A stretch of DNA of 64,000 nucleotides from positions 1 to 64,000 of the forward strand of contig CAVPXS010000001.1 in the NCBI GenBank assembly GCA_963709775.1. Reading direction: 5' to 3'. The notes below the pieces were generated by a model. The model was given only the letters and a program-made list of their open reading frames with translations, made no database searches and had not been told where the DNA came from. Origin of the DNA: Salinimicrobium sp963709775 (lineage in GTDB: Bacteria > Bacteroidota > Bacteroidia > Flavobacteriales > Flavobacteriaceae). The translations under genes were made by a program, and so were the position numbers. Of the stretch, positions 1 through 9,694 are shown piece by piece; position 1 is the first letter of the stretch; the number at the start of each line of letters is the position of its first letter.

Positions 1-34
1 ATTCAGGGCGACCGAATACATGCAATGTTGAAGA

Positions 35-1009
35 TCAACTGTTAAGAATAACCACGTTGCCCTTTTTATGTCCTGTCTCTATGTAGCGATGTGCCGCCGC
101 AAGCTCGCTTAGTCGGAATTGCTTATCAACAATGGTCTTGAGTTGACCAGCCTTGTAAATTTCTATAACTTCAATGAGAAGTTCCCTAAGCTTTTCGTCA
201 CCTTTGGTTCCTGTGGCTTGAAAAATGGCTTTTTTCTTCTTAGATAAGGAAGTTTTCAGCATATCAATCAAAAGGGACATCTTTAGAACAGGAGATAAAT
301 AAATCCCTTTTTTGGAAAGTATCTTCCTGCATTTTTTAAAGGAGCTTTTCCCTACCGTATCATAGACATAGTCGAATTTCTGTCCGTACTTTGTAAAGTC
401 TTCTTTTCGATAGTTTATTACGTCGTCTGCCCCCAGAGATTTTACTAACTCAAAATTTCCTGCACTGCATACTGCTGTCACGTGACAGCCCAGGTACTTA
501 GCGATTTGCACTGCCGAAGTACCTAATGCCCCGGAAGCTCCATTGATTAGCACCCTCTCACCGTGTTGAACATTGGCTACATCTTTAAGGAAATTGTAAG
601 AAGTAAGATGACCATCACCAAAACTGGCAGCTGCAGTGAAATCCATATTTTCGGGCATTGGCAAAACAACTCCATCCTCAGCTAACGTCAGGAATTCTGC
701 ATTTGCGCTAAAACCCAAGGTGGTTTCTCCAAAGACCCTATCCCCCTCCTTCAGTTTGCTGACATTCGTTCCCACCTCCTCCACTATTCCGGCAAATCCT
801 GTACCCGGAATAGGATGTTTAGGTTTCTTAAAACCCAGAAACAGCCGACCTATATAAGGTTTTCCGGTACGCATCATCGTATCGGCCCTTGTAGCCGAAG
901 ATGTTTTTACCTTTACTAATACCTCGTTAGCTCCGGGTTTTGGAATTTCCACCTCTTTAACCTGGAGCACATCGGGGGAACCATATCCCATAGCTACCAT
1001 TGCTTTCAT
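35..1009 (-). CDS. Zinc-independent NAD(P)-dependent alcohol dehydrogenase / quinone reductase-like protein (MDR superfamily)
   Basis: A 324-residue medium-chain dehydrogenase/reductase of the quinone oxidoreductase type. It has an N-terminal GroES-like domain (about residues 25-130, with HPIPGTGFAGIVEEVG and EGDRVFG) and a Rossmann domain whose nucleotide-binding loop reads INGASGALGTSAVQIAK near residue 155. The cysteines that hold catalytic and structural zinc in classical alcohol dehydrogenases are absent, which fits NAD(P)H:quinone or enone reductases. The expected role is cytoplasmic reduction of quinones or electrophilic enones; the substrate cannot be told. The length is normal for the family. 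It is transcribed away from the window edge, 63 bp downstream of an acyltransferase gene on the same strand. Confidence 0.85.
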   Translation of the reverse strand: MKAMVAMGYGSPDVLQVKEVEIPKPGANEVLVKVKTSSATRADTMMRTGKPYIGRLFLGFKKPKHPIPGTGFAGIVEEVGTNVSKLKEGDRVFGETTLGFSANAEFLTLAEDGVVLPMPENMDFTAAASFGDGHLTSYNFLKDVANVQHGERVLINGASGALGTSAVQIAKYLGCHVTAVCSAGNFELVKSLGADDVINYRKEDFTKYGQKFDYVYDTVGKSSFKKCRKILSKKGIYLSPVLKMSLLIDMLKTSLSKKKKAIFQATGTKGDEKLRELLIEVIEIYKAGQLKTIVDKQFRLSELAAAHRYIETGHKKGNVVILNS

Positions 1010-1072
1010 TTTTTTATTCTTAATAAATTCTCAATTTTTGTAAACACGAGAAGTATTAAGAAAATGGGGCAA

Positions 1073-2170
1073 TCACGATGAGCTCTCAGCAGGCTTTATA
1101 CTTCCTTTGTTTTCCCTTTTTTTACTGAAACTCCATTTGAGTCCAAATAACGGTCCTAAGAATCCTATCCTCCTGATCATGAACTCATAAATAAGATAAC
1201 ATCCTGTTCCTGTAAATAAAACTATGGCTACAAACTTCAACAACACCGGTATCTCCAGAGGCAAGATCATCATGGCTCCTGCGTATAGCACAAACATGTG
1301 AATGATATATACAGGATAGGCAGCCTTACTAAGATAAGACAAAATCATGCTCGGTCTGTTCAAATATTTATATCCCATTCCAAAAAGTCCGAAAATCCAA
1401 CAGTTAGACTCTATTGCCACAAGAAAACCAATGGATGGTATTTCCATTAAGCGGAAGGTATACAGAATAGCTGCCAGGGCAATATATAGCCATCTCCATT
1501 TTAAAACCGTTTTCCAGAAGGTTTTCCCACTATACACGAAAATAAATCCAAAAAAGAAGGCGAGTAATCCAAGAAAAAAGCCGTGCCATGTTTCCGCGTA
1601 CAATTCAAAGATCTGTGGCTTAACTATAACAGTTTCAAGCACAAAGAAGACAGAAATTGCCAGGGGACCGAAAGGATTTCCCATGAAGATGGATAAGCCT
1701 TTTGCAAATCTGCTTTCCCTAATTCCCTTCAGGTAAATGAATAGAGGCAACAATATCAAAACATACGCGAAAATGTTGCCTAAGAACCATAAATGTCCCT
1801 GATGCGCATAATATCCTAACGGAAGGTTATAATACTCCTGAAAAATGAGAAAATGTAAGGGGGTTATAGCGATGATCCCGAAGAGGAACGGCAGCAGTAT
1901 CCGTTTACTGCGCTCAAGCAGCAGTTCCTTCCAACCGCGTTTTTGAATGGCGAAATAAACGCCCATTCCCGAAACGTAGAACAGCAAAGGAATGCGCCAT
2001 ACATTAAGCATGCTCATTGGTTTCCACAAACCTTCCATTGCTTCATTACTTCTTATAAAACCAATAAACATGGCCCATGGTTGGAAGACAATGGCAATGT
2101 GATAAATTAGAAGCAATCCTATTGCGATCACCCGCAGCCAGTCAATATCGTATCTTCTTTCTGTTCTCAT
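1073..2170 (-). CDS. Acyltransferase 3 family integral membrane protein
   Basis: A 365-residue protein with about ten hydrophobic segments, typical of the acyltransferase_3 family that acylates sugars of surface polysaccharides, peptidoglycan or lipids in the cytoplasmic membrane. The N-terminus carries the family signature DIDWLRVIAIGLLLIYH, where the Arg and the later His are the conserved pair of the first transmembrane helix. Alternating hydrophobic stretches run to about residue 345, followed by a basic and Ser-rich cytoplasmic tail. The acyl acceptor is unknown, and nothing in the neighbourhood points to a particular polysaccharide. The start 22 bp after the ankyrin gene stop suggests the two are cotranscribed. 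Confidence 0.85.
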   Translation of the reverse strand: MRTERRYDIDWLRVIAIGLLLIYHIAIVFQPWAMFIGFIRSNEAMEGLWKPMSMLNVWRIPLLFYVSGMGVYFAIQKRGWKELLLERSKRILLPFLFGIIAITPLHFLIFQEYYNLPLGYYAHQGHLWFLGNIFAYVLILLPLFIYLKGIRESRFAKGLSIFMGNPFGPLAISVFFVLETVIVKPQIFELYAETWHGFFLGLLAFFFGFIFVYSGKTFWKTVLKWRWLYIALAAILYTFRLMEIPSIGFLVAIESNCWIFGLFGMGYKYLNRPSMILSYLSKAAYPVYIIHMFVLYAGAMMILPLEIPVLLKFVAIVLFTGTGCYLIYEFMIRRIGFLGPLFGLKWSFSKKRENKGSIKPAESSS

Positions 2171-2192
2171 CGTTATTCCGGATTAATAATTT

Positions 2193-2766
2193 TTACTGCA
2201 ACATCATTGCAATGACAGGACGATTCTTTTTAAGCTCTTCCATATCCAGTTGCAATCCGAATGGCTCCAGCTGCTGCTGTAGCATTTCGTAAATCGGCTT
2301 GACCTCTGAAAATGGTCCCATAACAGTTTCTCTTGGTGTCGCCCCAAAGTTGTTTCGAATAGTCTTATCGGCTTTGGCATCTATTAGCATTTGTACAATC
2401 TCTATTCGGCCAAAGAAAGCGGCAGTGTGCAGAGGAGTAGATCCATCATTGTTTTTAACAGAATGATCTGCCCCTGCATCGATCAATGCTTTGGCAATTT
2501 TAGTTTTACCGAATGCCGCTGCGGAATTCAAAGGTGTGGAACCGCTAAACTGGTCTTTTGTATTGATATCAGTTCCGGCATCAATATGTTGCTTCACAAC
2601 CTCAAGATTATTAGACATCACAGCAGTGTGAATGTCCATTTCAGGTTTCTCAATCACAGCCTGATCATTGGACTTTTTTACTGTTCTGGCTGCAGGCAGG
2701 AAACAAAACGGCAACCATTACCAGGCTCATAAGTACTCTTAGAGAATTAGTTTTAAGTGTTTTCAT
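2193..2766 (-). CDS. Ankyrin-repeat lipoprotein (apparent frameshift near the N-terminus)
   Basis: Three to four ankyrin repeats are visible (DINTKD..GSTPLNSAAAFGKTKIAKALIDAGADHSVKNNDGSTPLHTAAFFG). The open frame that carries them lacks a sensible start. In the next frame, from the ATG at 2766, there is a lipoprotein-type leader (MKTLKTNSLRVLMSLVMVAV, then LFPACSQNSKK, with Cys as the likely lipidation site). The two frames meet at a run of six T (2674-2679 on +); removing one base joins them into 190 residues. Similar Bacteroidetes ankyrin lipoproteins are common and take part in protein-protein contacts; the partner is unknown. The coding sequence is otherwise intact, so I treat the shift as a likely indel error. 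Confidence 0.75.
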
Positions 2767-2880
2767 AATTTTAAATTTTAGCTTTTTTTAGTTATTAATT
2801 TTGCTTGATACAAAGATGAATTAAGGAAGAATACAGGACATACAAGCCACGTTGCTAAAACCATAAAGTTTCGATCAGGC

Positions 2881-2917
2881 ATAAAAATTATGACGCAGGA
2901 ATATAAATTATGATGCA
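2881..2917 (+). promoter_or_regulatory. Pair of direct repeats, candidate AraC-type operator
   Basis: ATAAAAATTATGACGCA (2881-2897) is repeated as ATATAAATTATGATGCA (2901-2917), two mismatches in 17, exactly 20 bp apart. The second copy runs into the palindrome ATGATG-CAA-CATCAT. AraC-family activators usually bind direct repeats about two helix turns apart, and the gene 87 bp downstream encodes such a regulator, so an autoregulatory site is a reasonable inference. It could also serve the divergent ankyrin/acyltransferase genes. Confidence 0.4.
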
Positions 2918-3004
2918 ACATCATCCTTAACAAGCTTTTATATAGCCTAATACCAGGAAGATTTTTAAGGAATTTTCCCTACTTTCATCAGATCAAAGAA
3001 GGCA

Positions 3005-5101
3005 ATGTTAGATAGTAAATCAGACAGGGGAGATTTTCTCAATAAGGCAACCGCAGTAATTGTGGAAAATGCTTCAAACGATCAATTCGGAGTTTCTGAA
3101 CTGGCGGAAGAATTGAATATGAGCCGTTCCAACCTGCTGAGAAAAATTAAGAAGGCCACCGGTCTTTCAGCAAGTCAGTTCATCCGGCAGGTAAGACTGG
3201 AAATCGCAATGGACATGCTGAAGGAAACTTCTCTAAGTGTTTCAGAGATTTCCTATAAAGTGGGTTTTGGCAGTTCCTCCTATTTCATCAAATGTTTTAG
3301 GGAGCAGTATGGATATTCCCCCGGAGAAGTTGGTAGCCAGGAAGTGGAAAATACGGAGCCTAAAAAACAAGAGCCGGAGACCCCGGAGATTTCCGATGAG
3401 GAGCCAACCCGAAAGTCACCTATCCGGGTTCTGCTGTTTACTATTCCCGTTCTGGCAATTCTGGTTATGTCTTTTCTTTTTTTTTATGAGCAGCCTTCAC
3501 CGAATGTGGATGATATTGAGCCGGAAAAATCTATAGCAGTTCTACCCTTCAAAAACGAGAGCAGTGATTCTTTAAATCTGTACTTCGTCAATGGTCTTAT
3601 GGAATCTACTCTAAATAACCTGCAGAAGATCAAAGACCTGCGGGTGATTAGTCGGTCATCGGTAGAAAAATATCGAAACACCACCAAGACAATTCCGGAA
3701 ATAGCCGAAGAACTTAATGTGACCTACCTCGTCGAAGGCAGCGGCCAGAAAGTAGGAGACCAGGTTATGTTAAACATCCAGCTGATAGATGCTTCTGGTG
3801 ACCGGCATCTTTGGTCAGAACAGTACAATCGTAAAGTCGTGGATATTTTTGCAATTCAAAATGAGGTGGCTACTAAAATTGTAAACTCTGTAGAACCGAT
3901 AGTCACTCCCGCCGAACTAAGGCAAATTCAGAAAAAACCAACTCAAAATTTGTTGGCGTATGATTACTATCTTCAGGCACTAGATCATTTTTATTACAGG
4001 ACTAAAGAAGGTTTGGAAAAGTCCATTCCTTTATTTGAAAAGGCGATCGAAGAAGATCCCAATTTTGCCCTGGCTTACGCCAACATCGCAATAGCTTATT
4101 ACTTTCTCGATATATTCCAGGCAGAAAAGCAATATACCGACCAGATCAATAACTACGCAGATAAAGCGCTGCTTTACGATTCCAGGTTGCCGGAAAGCCT
4201 CCTTGCCAAGGGGTTTTATTATATGCATACAAATGAGTACCGGCTGGCTCTTCCGCACCTTGAGAAAGCACTTGAGTATAATCCCAACTCATCTGCAGTG
4301 GTTCAGACGCTTGCTGATCTTTACGCCCAGTACATCCCGAACACCTCCAAGTACCTGGAGTATGCTCTCAAAGGAATTCGGCTTGATATTGCCGCCAATG
4401 ATTCTATAGAAAAAAGTTATACTTATCTTCACCTTAGCAATGCACTGGCACAGACGGGATTTGTGGATGAATCGCTAAAATATATCAACAAATCTATAGC
4501 TTTCAATCCGCAGAATGAATATTCCCCTTACCTCAAAGCATACATCTTATACGCAAAGGATCGCAACATTGAGCGGACTAAGAAGCTTTTGGTGAGGGAG
4601 TGGCAGAAGGATACGACTCGCCTGGACATCCTGCAGGAAGTGGCGAAATTATATTATTTCCAGGAAGATTATAAAACTGCCTTTTTTTACTACGACAAGT
4701 TTGTCAAAGGAAAGCAAAAATATGGTTTGGATATCTATCCGCATGAAAATGCAAAAATTGGAATGGTCTATCATAAGATGGGGATGGAGGAAGAGGCTAA
4801 AGACTTTTTCAAAGCCTTTAGTGATTATTGCGAAGAAGATCAATCCATTTACAAAAGTGCCAGTATGGCTGTGAAATATGTGCATGAAGGGAAAAATGAC
4901 CAGGCAATGGAGCAATTAAAAATCTTTGCAACCCAGGATGACATCCAGTACTGGATTGTGTTATTTATGGAAAAGGACCCCATCCTTGCTCCTCTTAAAA
5001 GTCATCCGGACTTCGACAAGACCATGCAGAAGATCGAGGAACGATTCTGGAAAGGACATAACCAGCTAAGAGCTTCGCTTGAGGAAGAAGGAGTGATATA
5101 A
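3005..5101 (+). CDS. Membrane-anchored regulator: AraC-type HTH, TM helix, TolB-like domain and TPRs
   Basis: A 698-residue protein with an unusual domain order. Residues about 11-110 are an AraC-type double helix-turn-helix (SVSEISYKVGFGSSSYFIKCFREQYGYSPGE is the second HTH and signature). Residues 141-161 form one membrane helix. Residues about 175-297 resemble the TolB-like domain found beside adenylate cyclases and in TPR proteins (KSIAVLPFKNESSD...VEGSGQKVGDQVMLNIQLIDASGDRHLWSEQYNR). Residues 310-690 hold several TPR motifs (EDPNFALAYANIAIAYY, YNPNSSAVVQTLADLYAQY). The likely topology puts DNA binding in the cytoplasm and the sensor/TPR part in the periplasm, a one-component transmembrane regulator. 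Signal and targets are unknown; direct repeats upstream suggest autoregulation. Confidence 0.8.
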   Translation: MLDSKSDRGDFLNKATAVIVENASNDQFGVSELAEELNMSRSNLLRKIKKATGLSASQFIRQVRLEIAMDMLKETSLSVSEISYKVGFGSSSYFIKCFREQYGYSPGEVGSQEVENTEPKKQEPETPEISDEEPTRKSPIRVLLFTIPVLAILVMSFLFFYEQPSPNVDDIEPEKSIAVLPFKNESSDSLNLYFVNGLMESTLNNLQKIKDLRVISRSSVEKYRNTTKTIPEIAEELNVTYLVEGSGQKVGDQVMLNIQLIDASGDRHLWSEQYNRKVVDIFAIQNEVATKIVNSVEPIVTPAELRQIQKKPTQNLLAYDYYLQALDHFYYRTKEGLEKSIPLFEKAIEEDPNFALAYANIAIAYYFLDIFQAEKQYTDQINNYADKALLYDSRLPESLLAKGFYYMHTNEYRLALPHLEKALEYNPNSSAVVQTLADLYAQYIPNTSKYLEYALKGIRLDIAANDSIEKSYTYLHLSNALAQTGFVDESLKYINKSIAFNPQNEYSPYLKAYILYAKDRNIERTKKLLVREWQKDTTRLDILQEVAKLYYFQEDYKTAFFYYDKFVKGKQKYGLDIYPHENAKIGMVYHKMGMEEEAKDFFKAFSDYCEEDQSIYKSASMAVKYVHEGKNDQAMEQLKIFATQDDIQYWIVLFMEKDPILAPLKSHPDFDKTMQKIEERFWKGHNQLRASLEEEGVI

Positions 5102-5145
5102 TCAGGTGAGCTATTAGTCGGTAACCTCCTAGTTCTTTACGTCAG

Positions 5146-6186
5146 CTAAGAGTCTTCCTTGTTCCTTACTATCTTTACAATCCTGCTATATACAATTTCC
5201 GCTAAATTCCAGTCATATCCGTTAAAGTTGGCTGTATTGTTAAATTGAACAATAACAGTATCCATGCTTTTGTGATATTTGGCAATACTTTGATAGCCAG
5301 GAAGTAGACCTGTATGTTCATATTCGTAGAGGGAAGAGTAGATTTCCTGTTCCCCATCATTAAAAACAGAACCATCGTTTAACGCCCTCAGAAATATACC
5401 CACATCCTCTGCTGTAGCCAGCATTAAGCCTGTGTCTTCATATTTAAAATCTTCATCTGTGCCCACATAATAGCCACTCATGACATCTTCAATATCTACT
5501 TCACTAAGCGAGCCGAAAGTGTTTTTGAGCCCAAGAGGGTCCAAAATTTCCTCTTTGATATATTGCTGGTGGGGATAACCCAAGGTTTTATCGATGAGGT
5601 CCTCAATCAACATATAATTCGTATTCGAATAACCATAATCTTCACCTGGTTCAAAGTCAGCTGGCAAATCCAGAGCATAATCAAGTGTTTCTTGCCTGCT
5701 TTTTGGAGGATTTACCCAGAAATCAGGATGGTCTACAAAGTTGGGAATGCCGCTGCGATGCTGCACCATCATTCTTAATGTAATTTTGTCTGAATATTCA
5801 ATTCTGTCAGCAAGTTCCGGAAAGTATTCAGCGAGTGTTTTATCCAAAGAAAGGCGCCCCTCTTTTACTAGTTTGGTCGTAGCAACAGCGATGTAGAGCT
5901 TGGTGATACTGGCAATTTTGAATAAGGCTTGTGGATAGGCAGGTATTTTGTTTTCCCGGTCATGCCAACCAGCGGCATAAAACTCCGGTGGCTTCCCCGC
6001 CTGGTCTACGTAAACAATCATTCCATCAAATCCATGATCAATTCCTTCATTTAATTGTTCCTGAACCGTGGCAGGCAGTGGCAATATCCAGGCCCAGACC
6101 AAAATCCATGGTACGAAGAATAAAGAGCCAATGCTCGCCAGAATGAATAATATTCTTGCAACTCGTTTTACTTTTTTCTTAGCCAT
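5146..6186 (-). CDS. Serine hydrolase, beta-lactamase (class C-like) family
   Basis: A 346-residue protein with an N-terminal membrane/signal segment (about 10-36) and a penicillin-binding-protein-like fold. All three active-site motifs are visible: S93-I-T-K96 (nucleophile and general base), Y186-S-N188, and H291-T-G293 in place of KTG. This set is typical of the class C-like family that includes D-aminopeptidases, esterases and beta-lactamase-like peptidases of the cell envelope, so a true antibiotic-hydrolysing role cannot be claimed. It converges with the regulator gene (44 bp between stops) and lies downstream of a DUF6090-like gene on the same strand. Confidence 0.85.
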   Translation of the reverse strand: MAKKKVKRVARILFILASIGSLFFVPWILVWAWILPLPATVQEQLNEGIDHGFDGMIVYVDQAGKPPEFYAAGWHDRENKIPAYPQALFKIASITKLYIAVATTKLVKEGRLSLDKTLAEYFPELADRIEYSDKITLRMMVQHRSGIPNFVDHPDFWVNPPKSRQETLDYALDLPADFEPGEDYGYSNTNYMLIEDLIDKTLGYPHQQYIKEEILDPLGLKNTFGSLSEVDIEDVMSGYYVGTDEDFKYEDTGLMLATAEDVGIFLRALNDGSVFNDGEQEIYSSLYEYEHTGLLPGYQSIAKYHKSMDTVIVQFNNTANFNGYDWNLAEIVYSRIVKIVRNKEDS

Positions 6187-6254
6187 GACGTCTCACAATT
6201 ATTTTAGAGTGTATTCCTTTTATAGTTAAAGTATTGTAGAATGGAAAAAGAACG

Positions 6255-7025
6255 CTAATCATGGGCTAACGCATCTATTTCTTTAATAACTCCCTGCCCA
6301 ACATCTTTTAGTTGACCATATTGATAAACCATAGCATCTAATTGAAAGGCGGCTAAACTAATGACATTTCGGTATGGAGCAGATGCTGTATATTCTGCAA
6401 AGACCTGGTAATACTCAGATTGGGGTGTGGCTCTTATTTTGAGGGAATCCTGTGGCAAAAAGGCTGAGGCGAGAATTAAAGATGTATCGAATTGGGTAGA
6501 AAGATAGGTCTCCTGATTTACTACATATTCGTTATAGCTCTTCTCATTTTCTGCAATGTCCTCTACTATGCTGTGGTAGCTGGTCAAGAGAGAGTCCAGA
6601 GGAGTATTGTTGATCTTTCCGAAATAGGCTGAATTTTTTAAGGCTTCGTATCCACCTGAATTGGGTTTAAAATAGAAATCTGCAAAGGCGACACCGCAAG
6701 ACATAAACAGGAAAAGGTCCTCGTCTTCTGTTTTGTCTAATATGCGTACCCGGGCCTTTTTACATTGTGTGGCTACTTGCGTTCTATACTTTATTAACGT
6801 GTCCAGAGTGCGAAGATCTTGCAGGGTGTGAACCTTTACTTTTCCTAAATACTCTTTCAGGGCCAGATCATCTTTCCTGGTCTGGTTCCAATTGTTTATT
6901 TGTAATGCAATTAAGATCCCGATGACAACAAGTACTATTTCACCAATCGCATACACTAAATATTTGCTGAATTTACTTTCGGCAAGTAATTTTTGGCGAA
7001 TTTTCCTAAAAACCTTCATTATCAA
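6255..7025 (-). CDS. DUF6090-like membrane protein (paralogue 1 of 3)
   Basis: A 256-residue protein. The conserved N-terminal block is a basic segment (KVFRKIRQKLLAESKFSKYL) followed by one transmembrane helix (YAIGEIVLVVIGILIALQINN) and a charged, mainly helical C-terminal part probably outside the membrane. This layout matches the Flavobacteriia family known as DUF6090, which has no established function. Two paralogues with the same N-terminus lie at 8969-9694 and 9910-10668. The initiator may be the second ATG (MKVF), two codons in. The hydrolase at 5146 follows 68 bp downstream. Confidence 0.75.
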   Translation of the reverse strand: MIMKVFRKIRQKLLAESKFSKYLVYAIGEIVLVVIGILIALQINNWNQTRKDDLALKEYLGKVKVHTLQDLRTLDTLIKYRTQVATQCKKARVRILDKTEDEDLFLFMSCGVAFADFYFKPNSGGYEALKNSAYFGKINNTPLDSLLTSYHSIVEDIAENEKSYNEYVVNQETYLSTQFDTSLILASAFLPQDSLKIRATPQSEYYQVFAEYTASAPYRNVISLAAFQLDAMVYQYGQLKDVGQGVIKEIDALAHD

Positions 7026-7541
7026 TAAATAACTGGTTACAGTAAATTTAAGACTTCCATTCGGTTTAAAACTGCAAGTAATTGTCTAATATTCAAATAT
7101 TTAATAATCCAGGTCAGAGTTTTGAAATTTTTACTATACTTTAAAATTCTTTTCTCACTAGCAACAGCAATTTCAGATACCGGCAATTTTTAAAAAGTCG
7201 TTGAATTTTTTCGATTTATGCACAGGCTTCGTCCTCGCTTAACGCAAGTTGCGGCTTGTCCATTTTAATTTGTCAGTCTAGATTTGAGATACGTCCAAAG
7301 TGTCATTTTTGGGAGGTATTTGACACTTTGATTAAATAGTGTTCTACGCAGTTTTATTTTAAGATAAAAATTCTGACAAATTATTGCCGTCGGGTACGGG
7401 TAGAGAAAAGTTGCCGGAGAAGGGGACGTGGCGTGGTCAAATTAACCTTTTGCTTTTAAATCACCTTTTTTCAGTAAAACCCGTCACTTGCGGTATGCTT
7501 AAAAATGGCATTTTTGGATTGTCTTCCGTGATTACCTTCTC
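7026..7541. other. Intergenic stretch, no gene seen
   Basis: These 516 bases hold no coding sequence I can support. The left third is AT-rich and carries the promoter side of the DUF6090-like gene at 7025. The rest has a perfect 10-bp inverted repeat (7296-7330, listed separately) and a GC-richer segment around 7385-7435 that does not look coding. It may be a remnant of a mobile or repeated element, but no copy is seen elsewhere in the window. Confidence 0.5.
7296..7330. repeat. Perfect 10-bp inverted repeat with 15-nt loop
   Basis: CAAAGTGTCA (7296-7305) and TGACACTTTG (7321-7330) are exact reverse complements around a T/G-rich loop. No T-run follows on either strand, so it is a weak intrinsic terminator candidate. 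An operator or a remnant of an element end is equally possible. Confidence 0.4.
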
Positions 7542-8794
7542 TTATTTTTGCTTTAGGGATTGAATTCTGTCTTTATAGTACGCATCTTCACTTAATTCAG
7601 AAGCTTTTTGCACTAACCTTAGTGCATTAGGAATGTCATTTTGAGCTTCATAATAATCAGCCATCGAATCGTAGGCATTTGCACTCTCAGGATAATATTC
7701 AATAGCCAGTTCAAAGTACATTTTGGCCTTTTCCGGTTGCTGCATTTCCAGGTTCATATAACCTGACATGTTTAAAAGTTCTTCAGGATAAGGTGGCTCT
7801 GAATATCCAAAATGCCTTTTGAGTTTCTGTTCTCTGTTTGTGATGATGCTCAATAGCTCTTCTTTTGATGTGTCAAATGAGTTGATTTTATCTGTATATT
7901 CCATTTGATACCATTCAAAAAGGGAAATTAGGCCGTCCATGATAGAGGGAAAGGGAACTGTGCCATGAATGTCTTCGGGATAAAATTTCCATTCAAAAGA
8001 CAATCCGTTTTGGGCATTTTGCTTCACCAGGTTTGAAAAAGCAATATTTGAACGGGAGAACAGGGTATAATCTGTTGTATCCTGCATCACGTTGTCTATG
8101 GTAATTTGCGAGTTCTGCATGTGCAATTGGCCGCTCAACGACATAAACAAGGCTTTGTTTTCATAGTCCCGGGTAGCAATGGTTTCTTTCGCCTCTTTTA
8201 ATAATCTTTGGTCATCCCAGTCCAGGCTTGGGTCAATGGCTAAATAATTGTCAAATAATTCGGGTTGATGAATTAAAGTGTAGATAGTGAATAATCCTCC
8301 ATAAGAATGGCCGATGAGTGTTCTGTAACCCGTCACAGGATATTTATTTTCAATAAAAGGAATAAGTTCTGTCTCGATAAATTTCAAAAAATTGTCTGCC
8401 TCCCCGTTTTTTTCATTGAAAGGCATCCCATATTTAGTAGTTATGGATGAAGTGGTTAGGTCTCTAAGTCTATTTTTTTCATTAGAGATACCAACCAGTA
8501 CCATTTCTGGTGTAAAACCACCGCTATAATAGTTTTGTACCTCGTTTACCGTAGGGAGAAACATTTCTCCGTCTAAAATAAAGGCTACAGGATATTTTTG
8601 ATTTTTCTCAGGGGTGTAACCGGCAGGCAGTTGAATATAAATATTTCTTGACTCTTTCAGTAATTCGGAATAGAGACTATCCGAAACACCTACTTTCTGT
8701 AAGAAACTTGATTCTGATCTATCTGAGCTTTTACAAATTGCTGAAGAAAAACCATGAACCCTATTGTCAATACTATCTTTAATCCTTTAGTCAT
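7542..8794 (-). CDS. Secreted alpha/beta-hydrolase esterase (esterase D/IroE-like) with C-terminal TPR (one apparent frameshift)
   Basis: The start is the ATG at 8794, giving MTKGLKIVLTIGFMVFLQQF then VKAQ, a signal peptide. The frame breaks near 8694-8697 (one base apparently missing in a T-run) and resumes as VGVSDSLYSELLKESRNIYI..LPAGYTPEKNQKYPVAFILDGE, running to 7542. Adding one base gives 417 residues. The catalytic domain resembles putative esterase/IroE-like hydrolases: the nucleophile elbow is GHSYGGLFT, an Asp follows at AIDPSLDW, and the His is likely in FYPEDIHGTVPFPS. The last 90 residues carry TPR-like helices (PESANAYDSMADYYEAQNDIPNAL). Expected action is periplasmic or extracellular ester cleavage; similar enzymes cut siderophore or carbohydrate esters. 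Confidence 0.8.
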
Positions 8795-8968
8795 TTTTTC
8801 GATTTCAATTATTTCATGAAGTGAACTTTTCTTCCTGTCATTTAATATTGAGATGTGCTGGCTAGTAAATAAACTAGTAAAAGAAAAAGAACCAGTGGAT
8901 ATTCTGAAGGAATTTCCAAGGAAGCTAGTACCAAGCAAAGAATTATATATATCTAAATTAATCTTTCG

Positions 8969-9694
8969 TTATTCTATTGAATGGTATTCATTATCTATGA
9001 GTTCGATTAACTCTGCAATACTTTTTTTTAATGAAACTGATTGCCTTGTATAATAATTAAGTTGTCTAGATGAAATATAAATATCAGCTAATATTCGTTT
9101 ATCAGTAATTTTTATAGGTGAGCCAAAATCACCATATTTTATTTCATACGCATATTTATTTGTTAATTCAGTAGAACGATTCAATACATCCTCTCCAATA
9201 GTTATGTTATTTTGGACTTCCAATTCATAGATATTTTGAATATTGTTGAATAGCTCACGATTGCTTATAATGTTTGATTTTCCTTCAGAAATCATTGAAT
9301 TATAAGTTCCAATTTTTGGTCGAAATTTTCTGTCTGTAAAGAAAATATATTCTAATTCAGATACTCCTTCCACTTTAGGAAGCTCACCAATAATTTCCCC
9401 GAATATAAAGTCAATAGTTGTGTCTTGAGACATTAATTGAGCAATTCGCCATTTGTGATCTTTAATTACTTGCGACAACAATAATGTATCTTGAATTAAA
9501 TCACTCTTTATTTCTTTTAGATAGACTTTTTCAGCATTTCGGGTTTTTTTTAATTCATTCGAATTATTTATACTTAACGCAATTAAAATTCCAATAACCA
9601 CTAGTATAATTTCTCCAATAGCATAAAGTAAATACTTAATGAACTTGTTTTCTGTGAGTAGTTTTTTGCGAATTTTTCTAAAGAGCTTCATCAT
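8969..9694 (-). CDS. DUF6090-like membrane protein (paralogue 2 of 3)
   Basis: A 241-residue protein with the same start as its two neighbours: a basic N-terminus (KLFRKIRKKLLTENKFIKYL), one membrane helix (YAIGEIILVVIGILIALSINN) and a hydrophilic helical remainder. Only the first 50 residues are strongly conserved among the three copies, which suggests a shared membrane/localisation module with diverged sensor or partner domains. No catalytic motif is visible. It lies just upstream of the esterase gene on the same strand with a 174-bp gap. Confidence 0.75.
   Translation of the reverse strand: MMKLFRKIRKKLLTENKFIKYLLYAIGEIILVVIGILIALSINNSNELKKTRNAEKVYLKEIKSDLIQDTLLLSQVIKDHKWRIAQLMSQDTTIDFIFGEIIGELPKVEGVSELEYIFFTDRKFRPKIGTYNSMISEGKSNIISNRELFNNIQNIYELEVQNNITIGEDVLNRSTELTNKYAYEIKYGDFGSPIKITDKRILADIYISSRQLNYYTRQSVSLKKSIAELIELIDNEYHSIE

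Noticed and set aside
5146..6186. Beta-lactamase conferring antibiotic resistance
   Set aside because: SxxK, YSN and HTG motifs identify the broad serine-hydrolase family only; many members are peptidases or esterases.
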